Assembly: GCA_030154225.1 (NCBI GenBank)
Contig: JASKKI010000023.1
Span: 1 to 33,410, forward strand
Length of the DNA: 33,410 nucleotides
Direction: 5' to 3'
From: Clostridia bacterium
Lineage (GTDB): Bacteria > Bacillota > Peptococcia > Peptococcales > BICA1-8
The notes below the pieces were generated by a model, which was given only the letters and a program-made list of their open reading frames with translations, was not told the DNA's origin and did not search any database. Numbering within the stretch: the stretch's first letter is position 1; each line of letters begins with the position of its first letter. Made by a program: the position numbers and the translations under genes. Below, piece after piece: positions 9,409 to 17,081 of the stretch.

Positions 9409-10185
9409 CTATTTTTGTTTAGTATAACCCAAATTTTGGGAAATTTCGTTAGCACTAGTAATTACTAGACTTATATATTTTTTAATATTTTCCTCGGTAA
9501 AACGGGAATCTGGTCCAGAGATACTTATTGCTGCAATAACTGAGCCATTATGATTTCTAATAGGAGCAGCTACTGAAGTTACCCCCACCTCCCTTTCACC
9601 ATTAGAAAATGCATAACCTGCTTTTCTGATATTTTCTAACTCTTGCATAATTGCTTCCAAATCAGTAATAGTTTTTGCTGTCCAAGCTTTAAGACCGGTT
9701 TCTTTTATCACTCTCTTAATTTCATCTTCCGGTTGGTAAGCTAAAAGTAATTTACCTGAAGCACCACAATAAAGGGGTAATAAGTCTCCAATGGCTGAAA
9801 ACCTTCTCAAATGATGAAAGCCTTCAACCTGTTCTATACAAACCCTATCCAAGTCTTTTTTGGCATATAAATTAATTGTTTCACCTGTCTCATCCCTTAA
9901 GTCAATCATAACCGGAAGAGCAGTTTCCTTTAAGTTAAAATTTTTCAAAACTATATTGGACAGTTTAATAAACCTTGTGCCAAGCTGATATCTACCTGTA
10001 ACCCCATTGTGTTCAATAAATCCTTTATTTTCTAAAGTGGAAATCAAGCGATATACTGTACTCTTGGGCATATTTAGAAATTTGCATATCTCAAGCAATG
10101 AAAGCTGGGGTTTATCCTCGGTAAATGCTAAAACTATATCTAATGCTTTTTCCACAGACCTCACCGTATCACATTTTTTTTCCAT
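9409..10185 (-). CDS. IclR family transcriptional regulator
   Basis: 'SVEKALDIVLAFTEDKPQLSLLEICKFLNMPKSTVYRLISTLENKGFIEHNGVTGRYQLGTRF' winged HTH plus IclR effector domain. Likely ATG at 10185 (track 10197), spaced from AGAGGTG RBS. Confidence 0.93.
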   Translation of the reverse strand: MEKKCDTVRSVEKALDIVLAFTEDKPQLSLLEICKFLNMPKSTVYRLISTLENKGFIEHNGVTGRYQLGTRFIKLSNIVLKNFNLKETALPVMIDLRDETGETINLYAKKDLDRVCIEQVEGFHHLRRFSAIGDLLPLYCGASGKLLLAYQPEDEIKRVIKETGLKAWTAKTITDLEAIMQELENIRKAGYAFSNGEREVGVTSVAAPIRNHNGSVIAAISISGPDSRFTEENIKKYISLVITSANEISQNLGYTKQK

Positions 10186-10201
10186 ATTATATTTCACCTC
10201 T

Positions 10202-10249
10202 TTCCCGGAAGTTATTCCCGCATTACGGAACCATATTCCCGTATTATGA
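10202..10249. promoter_or_regulatory. Putative operator array (TTCCCG repeats) upstream of the IclR regulator
   Basis: TTCCCGGAA (10202-10210), then TATTCCCGCATTACGG (from 10213) and TATTCCCGTATTATGA (from 10234), the last two exactly 21 bp apart. Confidence 0.55.
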
Positions 10250-10348
10250 GATTGGTTTATATTTATTCAATACTAATTTAAAAATTCCTGCAAGGGAAAC
10301 TAAAAATACAGTATACTTTTACAAAAATTTTATTTATTATAAATATAA

Positions 10349-10382
10349 AAAGACCGTACTCACTTATCGGAGTCGGCCTTAT
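10349..10382 (-). terminator. Rho-independent terminator of second NifV-like gene
   Basis: Minus strand AAGGCCGACTC-CGATAA-GTGAGTACGGTCTT followed by TTTTATATTT. Confidence 0.7.
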
Positions 10383-10385
10383 TAT

Positions 10386-11516
10386 TTATTTACTTTTTTG
10401 TTCTAGGTATTCTTCATATAGGAAAATTAATTCTTTATCAAAAAGGGATCGCTTCAGAGAAATACATGTTTCCCTAACTCTAGTTAAAAGGTTTTGGGCA
10501 TCTTCATCACTGATTTCTGTACCATATTCCCGGAATTTTTGTTTCAAGGCAGCTGCACTTGAATGTTTACCAATTATGATTTGCCTTTCCAACCCCACTT
10601 CTTTAGGATCAAAAATTTCATAAGCATGGGGACTTCTTGATATTCCGTCACTATATCTACCAGAATGGGTAAACATATTGGAACCTACAATTGCCTTCCA
10701 GACGGGAACTTGCCTATTGGAAGCCTGGGCGACATAATCAGATAATTCACGGAATCTTGTGGTGTTAAGACTAACTTTATAGTCTAGTACATATTTTAAA
10801 GCCATAGCTACTTCTTCCAAAGCAGCATTTCCTGCCCTTTCCCCCAAACCATTTACTGTTACATTTACATGGGTAGCCCCTGCTGTTATTCCTGCTACTG
10901 CATTGGCAGTAGCCATCCCGAAATTATTATGAGTATGCATCTCAATATCTATATCTACAGCTTCTCTTAAAGCCTTAATCCGTTCATAGGTAGTAATAGG
11001 GTCTAATAAACCAACGGTATCACAATACCGCAAACGATTGGCACCTGCCTCTTTGGCTGCCTTGGCAAACCTGACCAAAAAGTCAAAATCAGTTCGAGAA
11101 GCATCTTCGGCACTTACCGATATATAAAGACCATAACTATTTGCATAACCTACTGCTGCCACCATATCATGAATTACTTGAGACTGAGTAGAACCTAATT
11201 TATTGGCAATATGAATATTAGAAGTGGGGATAGAAATAGCAACTGCATCTACTCCACTTTTAATTGCGGCATCAATGTCTTCTATTTTGGGACGATTCCA
11301 AGCCATAATACTTGCCCGGTGATTGGATTCAACAATTTGCTTTATTGCCTCCAGTTCATCGCCTCCCATAATTGGAATACCAACCTCTATCTGGTCTATA
11401 CCTATTTCATCTAACATTTTTGCAATTTGAACCTTTTCCCTTAAAGCAAAAACCACACCAGCTGTTTCTTCTCCATCTCTTAAAGTAGAATCTACAAAAA
11501 TTATCTTTCGCTTCAA
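10386..11516 (-). CDS. NifV/homocitrate-synthase-like protein with altered active-site motifs (paralog 2)
   Basis: Long co-linear similarity to 8245..9399, but RDGEQ is RDGEE, HTHND is HTHNN and HESGIHADG is H-SGRYSDG. Confidence 0.85.
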   Translation of the reverse strand: MKRKIIFVDSTLRDGEETAGVVFALREKVQIAKMLDEIGIDQIEVGIPIMGGDELEAIKQIVESNHRASIMAWNRPKIEDIDAAIKSGVDAVAISIPTSNIHIANKLGSTQSQVIHDMVAAVGYANSYGLYISVSAEDASRTDFDFLVRFAKAAKEAGANRLRYCDTVGLLDPITTYERIKALREAVDIDIEMHTHNNFGMATANAVAGITAGATHVNVTVNGLGERAGNAALEEVAMALKYVLDYKVSLNTTRFRELSDYVAQASNRQVPVWKAIVGSNMFTHSGRYSDGISRSPHAYEIFDPKEVGLERQIIIGKHSSAAALKQKFREYGTEISDEDAQNLLTRVRETCISLKRSLFDKELIFLYEEYLEQKSK

Positions 11517-11620
11517 ATGTGTTCCCCCTTTCTTATTTTTCCATAAATCTGATATTTCTATTATATAACAAATATGCAGATTATAAAGATAATATGTTGA
11601 AATAATACATTATTATAAAA

Positions 11621-11637
11621 GACCAGTCAAACTGGCC
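11621..11637 (-). terminator. Terminator hairpin after small zinc-ribbon-like gene
   Basis: Minus strand GGCCAGT-TTG-ACTGGTC followed by TTTTATAATAAT. Confidence 0.65.
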
Positions 11638-11876
11638 TACATTATTTCCAAAGGAATTAAGATGTGTTTATCAGAATCACATTCCGGACAGGTATACAAA
11701 TGAATGCAATTATTTGGTGATTCTAGTAAAATTGGTATATCATCTTGTTCTTCATATGGACTATAGGGTGCATAAAAATCTTCTATTCTGCCCAAATCCT
11801 CCATTACCTGGTCACAGTTATCACATAATTCATCCATACTCATTAAACCATTACAAACAGGACATCCAAATTCCAT
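11637..11876 (-). CDS. Small Cys-rich (zinc-ribbon-like) protein
   Basis: 79 aa with CPVC..., CDNC and CPEC pairs; own terminator and upstream RBS region (GGAGGGTTT). Confidence 0.7.
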   Translation of the reverse strand: MEFGCPVCNGLMSMDELCDNCDQVMEDLGRIEDFYAPYSPYEEQDDIPILLESPNNCIHLYTCPECDSDKHILIPLEIM

Positions 11877-11946
11877 ATAAGTTTAAACCCTCCTTATTCT
11901 TCTTGATAACTTAGTTTAACCAGGTAAAAAAAATTTATTTAGAAAA

Positions 11947-11961
11947 ACCGACTTCGTCGGT
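11947..11961 (-). terminator. Terminator downstream of response regulator
   Basis: ACCGAC-TTC-GTCGGT stem; minus strand continues TTTTTCT. Confidence 0.7.
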
Positions 11962-12028
11962 CTTTCTGAACCGATAGATAATAGTTATAATTATGGAGGT
12001 TAAATGAAGAAATATTTAGATTTATCTT

Positions 12029-12706
12029 TTATATATCCTTAAATTTGTACCCCACGCCTCGAACAGTTTCAATAACATCGTCCTCTAATTTTTGTCGTAA
12101 ATGTCTGATATGCACATCTACTGTTCTACTATCACCTATATAATCATAACCCCAGACATGTTCTAAAAGAAAATCCCTGGTAAATACCTTGCCCGGTCGC
12201 GAAGCTAATAAATGTAATAATTGAAATTCTTTGGGTGTAAGTTCTAATTTTCGTTCTCCTAAATGGGCTTCATATGTGTCGGAATCAATTATTAAAGAAC
12301 CTCTCACTATTTTTTTATCAAGATCTTTTTCCACTTTTCGGATACGGCGCAATAAAGCCCTAATTCTAGCAACTACTTCCCGTGTACTAAATGGTTTAGT
12401 AACATAATCATCTGCACCCATTTCTAATCCTAAAATTCGGTCTATTTCCTCACTTTTTGCTGTCAACATAATTACCGGAATGGCAGATAACTGGCTATTA
12501 CTTTTCATAATTCTGACGATCTCTAAACCATCTCTCCCAGGTAACATTAAGTCCAGTATGATAAGATCAGGCCATTTCGTTTCTATTTCCTCTAAACCTT
12601 TGATACCATCAGGGGCAGTCTTTACTTCAAAACCTTCCCTTTCTAAATTATACTGTAGGAGTTCTCTAATACTAGAATCATCTTCTACCACAAGGATCTT
12701 GGACAT
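12029..12706 (-). CDS. OmpR/PhoB-family response regulator
   Basis: 'KILVVEDDSSIRELLQYNLEREGFEV...DLIILDLMLPGRDGLEIVR...VIMLTAKSEE...GADDYVTKPF' receiver plus 'LTPKEFQLLHLLASRPGKVFTRDFLLEHVWGYDYIGDSRTVDVHIRHLRQKLE' winged HTH. No histidine kinase adjacent. Confidence 0.95.
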   Translation of the reverse strand: MSKILVVEDDSSIRELLQYNLEREGFEVKTAPDGIKGLEEIETKWPDLIILDLMLPGRDGLEIVRIMKSNSQLSAIPVIMLTAKSEEIDRILGLEMGADDYVTKPFSTREVVARIRALLRRIRKVEKDLDKKIVRGSLIIDSDTYEAHLGERKLELTPKEFQLLHLLASRPGKVFTRDFLLEHVWGYDYIGDSRTVDVHIRHLRQKLEDDVIETVRGVGYKFKDI

Positions 12707-12712
12707 ACATGT

Positions 12713-13552
12713 TCACTCCTCTTTTAACATTATTAAGCCTGCCAAACGCCCAGTTCTACCATTACTGTACCGGTAGGAATATAATAATTCCGGATGACAG
12801 TAAGTACATATTTCAGCCACAGTAATATTTTCTTCAGGTACTCCTTCTTCCATTAACTGCAAACGGTTGGCTTCCCATAAATCCAATTGAGCTTTGTTTT
12901 TATCTTTAATTTTTAATATTTTATCCCACTGTTTAAAACTGTTTTTAACTTGATTAATAACGGAAGTATCTACTTCATAATGACAAGGACCTATAGAAGG
13001 ACAAATAGCCGCTAAAATATTTTCAGATAGACAATTATATATTTCCTGCATCTTGCCAACGGTTTTTCTACCAATTTTTAAAATTGTTCCTTTCCAGCCT
13101 GCGTGGGCAATGGCTATAACTTTTTGAACAGGGTCTAAATACATAATGGGAACACAATCTGCATAAAAGGCGATTAAAGCAACCCCTGGTTTATTAGTAA
13201 TTAAGGCATCTGTATCTTTAATAACCGTTTCTTGGTCTAAAGCACCTTTACCCCGGTCTTCTATACCTGCCTGATAAATCTTGTCCCCGTGGATCTGACC
13301 GGCAGCTACTATATTATCAAGAGAAATTCCTATAGCTTGTGAAAATCTTTTTCTATTTTCCTTAACAAGTTCAACATTATCTCCAGTATGAAAACCTAAA
13401 TTTAATGTATCAAAAGGTTTTTCACTATTACCTCCTATCCGGGTACTAAACCCGTGTTTTACTAGTCCAGTAACGGTAAAAGCAGGTATAGTATAATATT
13501 TAACCCCGTTATTTTCTTTAAGGATAAACTTACTGATTATAGACACCCCCAA
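12713..13552 (-). CDS. pgeF: YlmD/PgeF laccase-domain protein (purine nucleoside phosphorylase-like)
   Basis: 'HGFSTRIGG', 'QIHGDKIY', 'DALITNKPGVALIAFYADCVPIMYLDPVQKVIAIAHAGWKGT', 'AICPSIGPCHYEV'. Confidence 0.93.
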   Translation of the reverse strand: MGVSIISKFILKENNGVKYYTIPAFTVTGLVKHGFSTRIGGNSEKPFDTLNLGFHTGDNVELVKENRKRFSQAIGISLDNIVAAGQIHGDKIYQAGIEDRGKGALDQETVIKDTDALITNKPGVALIAFYADCVPIMYLDPVQKVIAIAHAGWKGTILKIGRKTVGKMQEIYNCLSENILAAICPSIGPCHYEVDTSVINQVKNSFKQWDKILKIKDKNKAQLDLWEANRLQLMEEGVPEENITVAEICTYCHPELLYSYRYSNGRTGRLAGLIMLKEE

Positions 13553-13606
13553 ATTAACTTTATAATACTACAAGAGAAATTTATATTAATTTTTGACTAA
13601 ATATTG

Positions 13607-13951
13607 TTAAATATCTGTAAATATAAAATCATCGATTTGGGCCCTCTTGGCAGCTTCTATCAAATCTTCCCGGGCAGCGCGGGGATTGGCCAGTAAAAGG
13701 TTCACACCAATAGTAGTATTAAAAAGATCCCAAAAGCGCAAAAGCAAATTCACCAGTGTACTTTTCCCGGAACCACTGAGACCAACAATTGCTAAGCGCC
13801 CCCCTTCAGGTAAGTAAAAATCCACCCCATTTAAAGCCCAGGGGTCATCCCCATTATACTGGAAACGTAAGTTTTTTACCACTAGATCAAATTTCTGGGA
13901 TTGAAGGGAAGGAGCAATACTAAAAAGTATATTTTTTGTCATTCTATACAA
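13607..13951 (-). pseudogene. Remnant of an ABC exporter (CydC/MsbA-like) ATP-binding domain
   Basis: Walker A 'GLSGSGKSTLVNLLLRFWD' runs directly into 'LFNTTIGVNLLLANPRAAREDLIEAAKRAQIDDFI'; the intervening segment, the signature motif, Walker B and the TM domain are missing. Confidence 0.75.
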
Positions 13952-13961
13952 AATTGGTATA
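13945..13961. promoter_or_regulatory. TATAC-N7-GTATA dyad (site 1 of 4)
   Basis: TATAC-AAAATTG-GTATA, flanked by C/G to extend the dyad. Confidence 0.5.
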
Positions 13962-13979
13962 GTTAGGGTAAAAATTATT

Positions 13980-14390
13980 CTATATATTTTCAGTCAGCTG
14001 GGCAAAATTACAGCTAGCCAGATCATTTAATAAATTACTCTGAATACCATTTAAGACCTGGTGGATAGGACAATGGTTGGCCCACTTTTTACTACAGTAT
14101 TCAGGTTCAATTAAACAACGGTTAATTTTCACCGGGCCCTCCACCGCCTCCAGTACATCTAATAAGGTAATGTCCTGGGGAGGCTTAGCCAAACTATAAC
14201 CTCCATCAACACCCCGGTAAGACTTAACAATCCCTGCTTTAATGAGAGAACGCATTATTTTTAACAGAAAACGCATGGGAATTTCCTCTTTTTCGGCAAT
14301 AACCTGAGCATTGACAACTTCCTCCGAACCAAACCTGGTTAAATATAAAACTGCTCGAAAAGCATAATCCGTTGCCTGGTTAAGTTGCAT
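13980..14390 (-). CDS. Rrf2 family transcriptional regulator with three-Cys motif
   Basis: 'MQLNQATDYAFRAVLYLTR...VIAEKEEIPMRFLLKIMRSLIKAGIVKSYRGVDGGYSLAKPPQDITLLDVLEAVEGPVKINRCL' and CX6CX7C. Confidence 0.93.
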   Translation of the reverse strand: MQLNQATDYAFRAVLYLTRFGSEEVVNAQVIAEKEEIPMRFLLKIMRSLIKAGIVKSYRGVDGGYSLAKPPQDITLLDVLEAVEGPVKINRCLIEPEYCSKKWANHCPIHQVLNGIQSNLLNDLASCNFAQLTENI

Positions 14391-14410
14391 TCTGATTCTC
14401 CTTTTTAATG

Positions 14411-14427
14411 TATACTATATTTGTCTG
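14411..14427. promoter_or_regulatory. TATAC-N7-GTCTG half-conserved dyad (site 2 of 4) in the Rrf2 gene leader
   Basis: Shares AATGTATACTAT with site 3; lies just downstream of a minus-strand promoter TTGACG-N17-TATATT (14462-14467 / 14439-14444). Confidence 0.55.
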
Positions 14428-14473
14428 GTTTTAATTACAATATATTTTAATTATTTGTTAACGTCAAGAAAAA

Positions 14474-14504
14474 AGAGGTATAAATTTGTAAAAATTATAC
14501 CTCT
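14474..14504 (-). terminator. Terminator after rubrerythrin-like gene
   Basis: AGAGGTATAA...TTATACCTCT inverted repeat; minus strand continues TTTTTTCTT. Confidence 0.8.
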
Positions 14505-14513
14505 AAAATTAGC

Positions 14514-14939
14514 TTATTTAAAATATCTTTGTAATAGTCCTCTCAATGCTTGAGCATGACGGGCTTCATCTTTAGCTGCCTCATCAAAGGAATCATGGGC
14601 TTCATCAATATTATTTTCTTTAGCTACTTTTGCTGCTTCTTTCTTCATTTGATTGGATTTTTGCTCACCCTGTAAAGCCTTTTCCAAATTTTCTTTGGTA
14701 CTGGCTGAAATTTCACCATTTAATTCTCCAAAACGAGCAGCATGTAATGCTTCTTCCCAGGCAATAGTTTTTAAAACCTCTGCTATTTCCGGATAACCTT
14801 CCCTTTGTGCTTGACGGGCTGCCGCTAAATACCAACCTACTTCGCTATTTTCTCCATTGAAGTTAGTACTTACTGCTTCCTCCACTACTGTTCCCTTTGT
14901 AACTCCTAATTGATTTTCTGTCACTAATTTAAGTTCCAT
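14514..14939 (-). CDS. Rubrerythrin-like ferritin-domain protein lacking a rubredoxin domain
   Basis: 'NSEVGWYLAAARQAQREGYPEIAEVLKTIAWEEALHAARFGEL' and 'FDEAAKDEARHAQALRGLLQRYF'; no C-terminal CxxC pairs. Confidence 0.9.
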   Translation of the reverse strand: MELKLVTENQLGVTKGTVVEEAVSTNFNGENSEVGWYLAAARQAQREGYPEIAEVLKTIAWEEALHAARFGELNGEISASTKENLEKALQGEQKSNQMKKEAAKVAKENNIDEAHDSFDEAAKDEARHAQALRGLLQRYFK

Positions 14940-15058
14940 ATTATTTTACCTCCCTGATTTGAATTTTTTTAATATAAAATAGCTTGTGTATTTTAAAGTT
15001 TTAATATGTAGTATTTACATTTTTAAACCTACTCTCACCTTCCTTTCTAATAACAATG

Positions 15059-15106
15059 TATACTATTTAAGTATAGTTTATGGGAAATGTATACTTTTTT
15101 GGTATG
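15059..15106. promoter_or_regulatory. Tandem TATAC-N7-GTATA sites 3 and 4 at the rubrerythrin promoter
   Basis: TATAC-TATTTAA-GTATA (15059-15075) and TATAC-TTTTTTG-GTATG (15090-15106), 31 bp apart. Confidence 0.6.
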
Positions 15107-15112
15107 CTTTTA

Positions 15113-15140
15113 ATTATAATAGATTTGCCAGATTCGTCAA
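15113..15140 (-). promoter_or_regulatory. Sigma-A-type promoter for the rubrerythrin-like gene
   Basis: Minus strand TTGACG (15135-15140), 16-bp spacer, TATAAT (15113-15118). Confidence 0.65.
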
Positions 15141-15321
15141 GTTTTTTTAGTGTATTAATACAAGTCCTTAATTCATATTTTTTATAAAATAAATAAAGGG
15201 ATATGTGTTTAAAAAGATACCTATTAAACTAAAAAAATTTACAAATTGTATTGTATATTTAGTACAGTTTTTTCAAAAGATATATGATGTAAATAATTTT
15301 AAAATAAAGGAGGCTCTAAAT

Positions 15322-15588
15322 ATGCCAAATCAACAAAAATTACAACAAGCTATGCAAGCTGCCCAACAAGCCCAACAAGCAGTGCAGCAGGCACAAACCA
15401 ATGCTAATCCACAACAATTACAACAGGCTCAACAACAACTTCAACAAGCTCAACAACAGTTACAGCAAGTTCAACAACAATTAGGAACTCAAGTAACTGC
15501 ACAACAAATGCAACAGCTACAACAAGCTCAACAACAACTTAAACAAGCTCAACAATCAATGCAACAAATACAAAATAAACTTCAATAA
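15322..15588 (+). CDS. Small Gln-rich heptad-repeat (coiled-coil) protein
   Basis: RBS AAAGGAGG then ATG at 15322; 88 aa MPNQQKLQQAMQAAQQAQQAVQQ...; about half Gln. The track start at 15205 has no good RBS and adds an unrelated N-terminus. Confidence 0.85.
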   Translation: MPNQQKLQQAMQAAQQAQQAVQQAQTNANPQQLQQAQQQLQQAQQQLQQVQQQLGTQVTAQQMQQLQQAQQQLKQAQQSMQQIQNKLQ

Positions 15589-15599
15589 GTTTTAATTTG

Positions 15600-15624
15600 G
15601 GTCCGTATAAATAAAGTATGGGCC
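15600..15624 (+). terminator. Terminator after Gln-rich gene
   Basis: GGGTCCGTAT-AAATAAA... pairing with GTATGGGCCC (with GU pairs), then TAATTATTTTT. Confidence 0.65.
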
Positions 15625-15645
15625 CTAATTATTTTTCGATAATAG

Positions 15646-16995
15646 CTAAAAATAATTAATCAATAAAATAATAATTGGCGCTATAAAAAGCATAATAAAA
15701 GAAAATTTTAGATTATACTTAAAGGTAACGTTTAGTGGTTTTTCTTTTATAGTATCTGCTACTATGATTGTAAAAGGAACAAAAGGAGAAATACTCATAG
15801 CTATATACCAACAGGTAAGTAGGGTTAAAGCAAAAGCTACATTTGACAAGCCTATAAATTCTGGTGTAATGGTGAGAGCTAGGGTAGTCACCGTTATCAT
15901 CATATGAACACCACACAAACTTAAAACAATAGTTAATAATATGAAAAATTGAATGATAAAATATAAAGGTAACGAGTTTAAAGAAAGCAAAATACTTCCA
16001 ATATTATCTTTTAATGGTGTAAAAGATATCATTGAACCTAAGAAACCTGTAGAAATTAAAAAAGGTATAAAACTTTTAAAGTCTAGAAGATTTTTACAAT
16101 ATTTTTTCAACTCATCTCTATACTTATCCAAAGCATTTAGAAAAAAACCCCAAAATGTTGAATAGATTATTATAATTACAGCTATTATATAAAGCTGATT
16201 TGAAAAAGGAATAAAACTTTCGCCTAAAAAAGCTAGAAAAATTAAAACAAATATATGAAATAAAAGTTCATACATTTTTTTGTCATTCCCACTACTTCTA
16301 ATGGAACTTAAAGTGTTATTTAATTGTTGTAAGAGTTTATTATCAATTTTAAGAAAAAAGGCAGATACCATGATGATTAAAATTACCATAGATAATCCAC
16401 TTAAAAAATATTCAGAATATGTTAACGAAGTAAATAGAAGCACCATATTTACTACACCATCATAAGGAGAAAATACCATATAGGAAGAATATCCGGCTGT
16501 ATATAAATGAGCTAAATATTCTTTAGGGAATTTTATTTTTTCCAATAGTTTCTGCATCGTCGGGATAGAACCTATGTTTAAAGGGATAGTCAGAGATAGA
16601 TGTGTTATAGCAAGAAGAGCAAATAAAAAAATAGGTTTTTCACTTTTAGATGCCACATAGTCTTCTACTGACTTCAAATATTGTCCATGTTTTATGGGAA
16701 AAGAAATCATAGGAATAACCACGAATAGCACAGGTATTCCAATACTTTTTATTAAACTACTATACCAAACATTAAAGCCCAAATTATATTTAAATAAAAT
16801 TATATGTCCTAAAGTAAGAGAAATTATTGAAACATACAACTGAAAACCCCTGGTCATAGTGAGAGATGATACTAATAAAAAACAAATACCTACTGAAACC
16901 AAAATTGCAAAATTATTTTGATTTAAATTAAAAAATTCATTTAAATAAACTAAAACAAAAATAAAATACATACTAAAAAAATATATCTTTTTCAT
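15646..16995 (-). CDS. Polytopic membrane protein, DUF401/ion-transporter-like permease
   Basis: Many hydrophobic segments, Pro/Ser motifs in 'GYSSYMVFSPYDGVVNM' and 'MSISPFVPFTIIVADTIKEKPL'; likely start MKKIYFF at 16995 (track 17025). Confidence 0.65.
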   Translation of the reverse strand: MKKIYFFSMYFIFVLVYLNEFFNLNQNNFAILVSVGICFLLVSSLTMTRGFQLYVSIISLTLGHIILFKYNLGFNVWYSSLIKSIGIPVLFVVIPMISFPIKHGQYLKSVEDYVASKSEKPIFLFALLAITHLSLTIPLNIGSIPTMQKLLEKIKFPKEYLAHLYTAGYSSYMVFSPYDGVVNMVLLFTSLTYSEYFLSGLSMVILIIMVSAFFLKIDNKLLQQLNNTLSSIRSSGNDKKMYELLFHIFVLIFLAFLGESFIPFSNQLYIIAVIIIIYSTFWGFFLNALDKYRDELKKYCKNLLDFKSFIPFLISTGFLGSMISFTPLKDNIGSILLSLNSLPLYFIIQFFILLTIVLSLCGVHMMITVTTLALTITPEFIGLSNVAFALTLLTCWYIAMSISPFVPFTIIVADTIKEKPLNVTFKYNLKFSFIMLFIAPIIILLINYF

Positions 16996-17081
16996 ATAAA
17001 GTATCATTCCTTTCGCTACGCTCAAGGCACAAAAATTTAATGAAAGTGCTCTCCCTTAAAACTTCTAATTAGTGCTATACT

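Noticed and set aside
10125-10406. 93-aa plus-strand ORF upstream of the IclR gene
   Set aside because: Aromatic-rich shadow of AT-rich promoter/terminator sequence; no RBS or family.
15205-15321. N-terminal extension of the Gln-rich ORF from the track start
   Set aside because: Unrelated Lys/Phe-rich sequence before a strong AAAGGAGG RBS and ATG at 15322.
15322-15588. Gln-rich repeats as a CRISPR or DNA tandem array
   Set aside because: Repeats are codon-level (CAA/CAG with varied spacing and synonymous changes) within a frame with RBS and terminator; not repeat-spacer structure.
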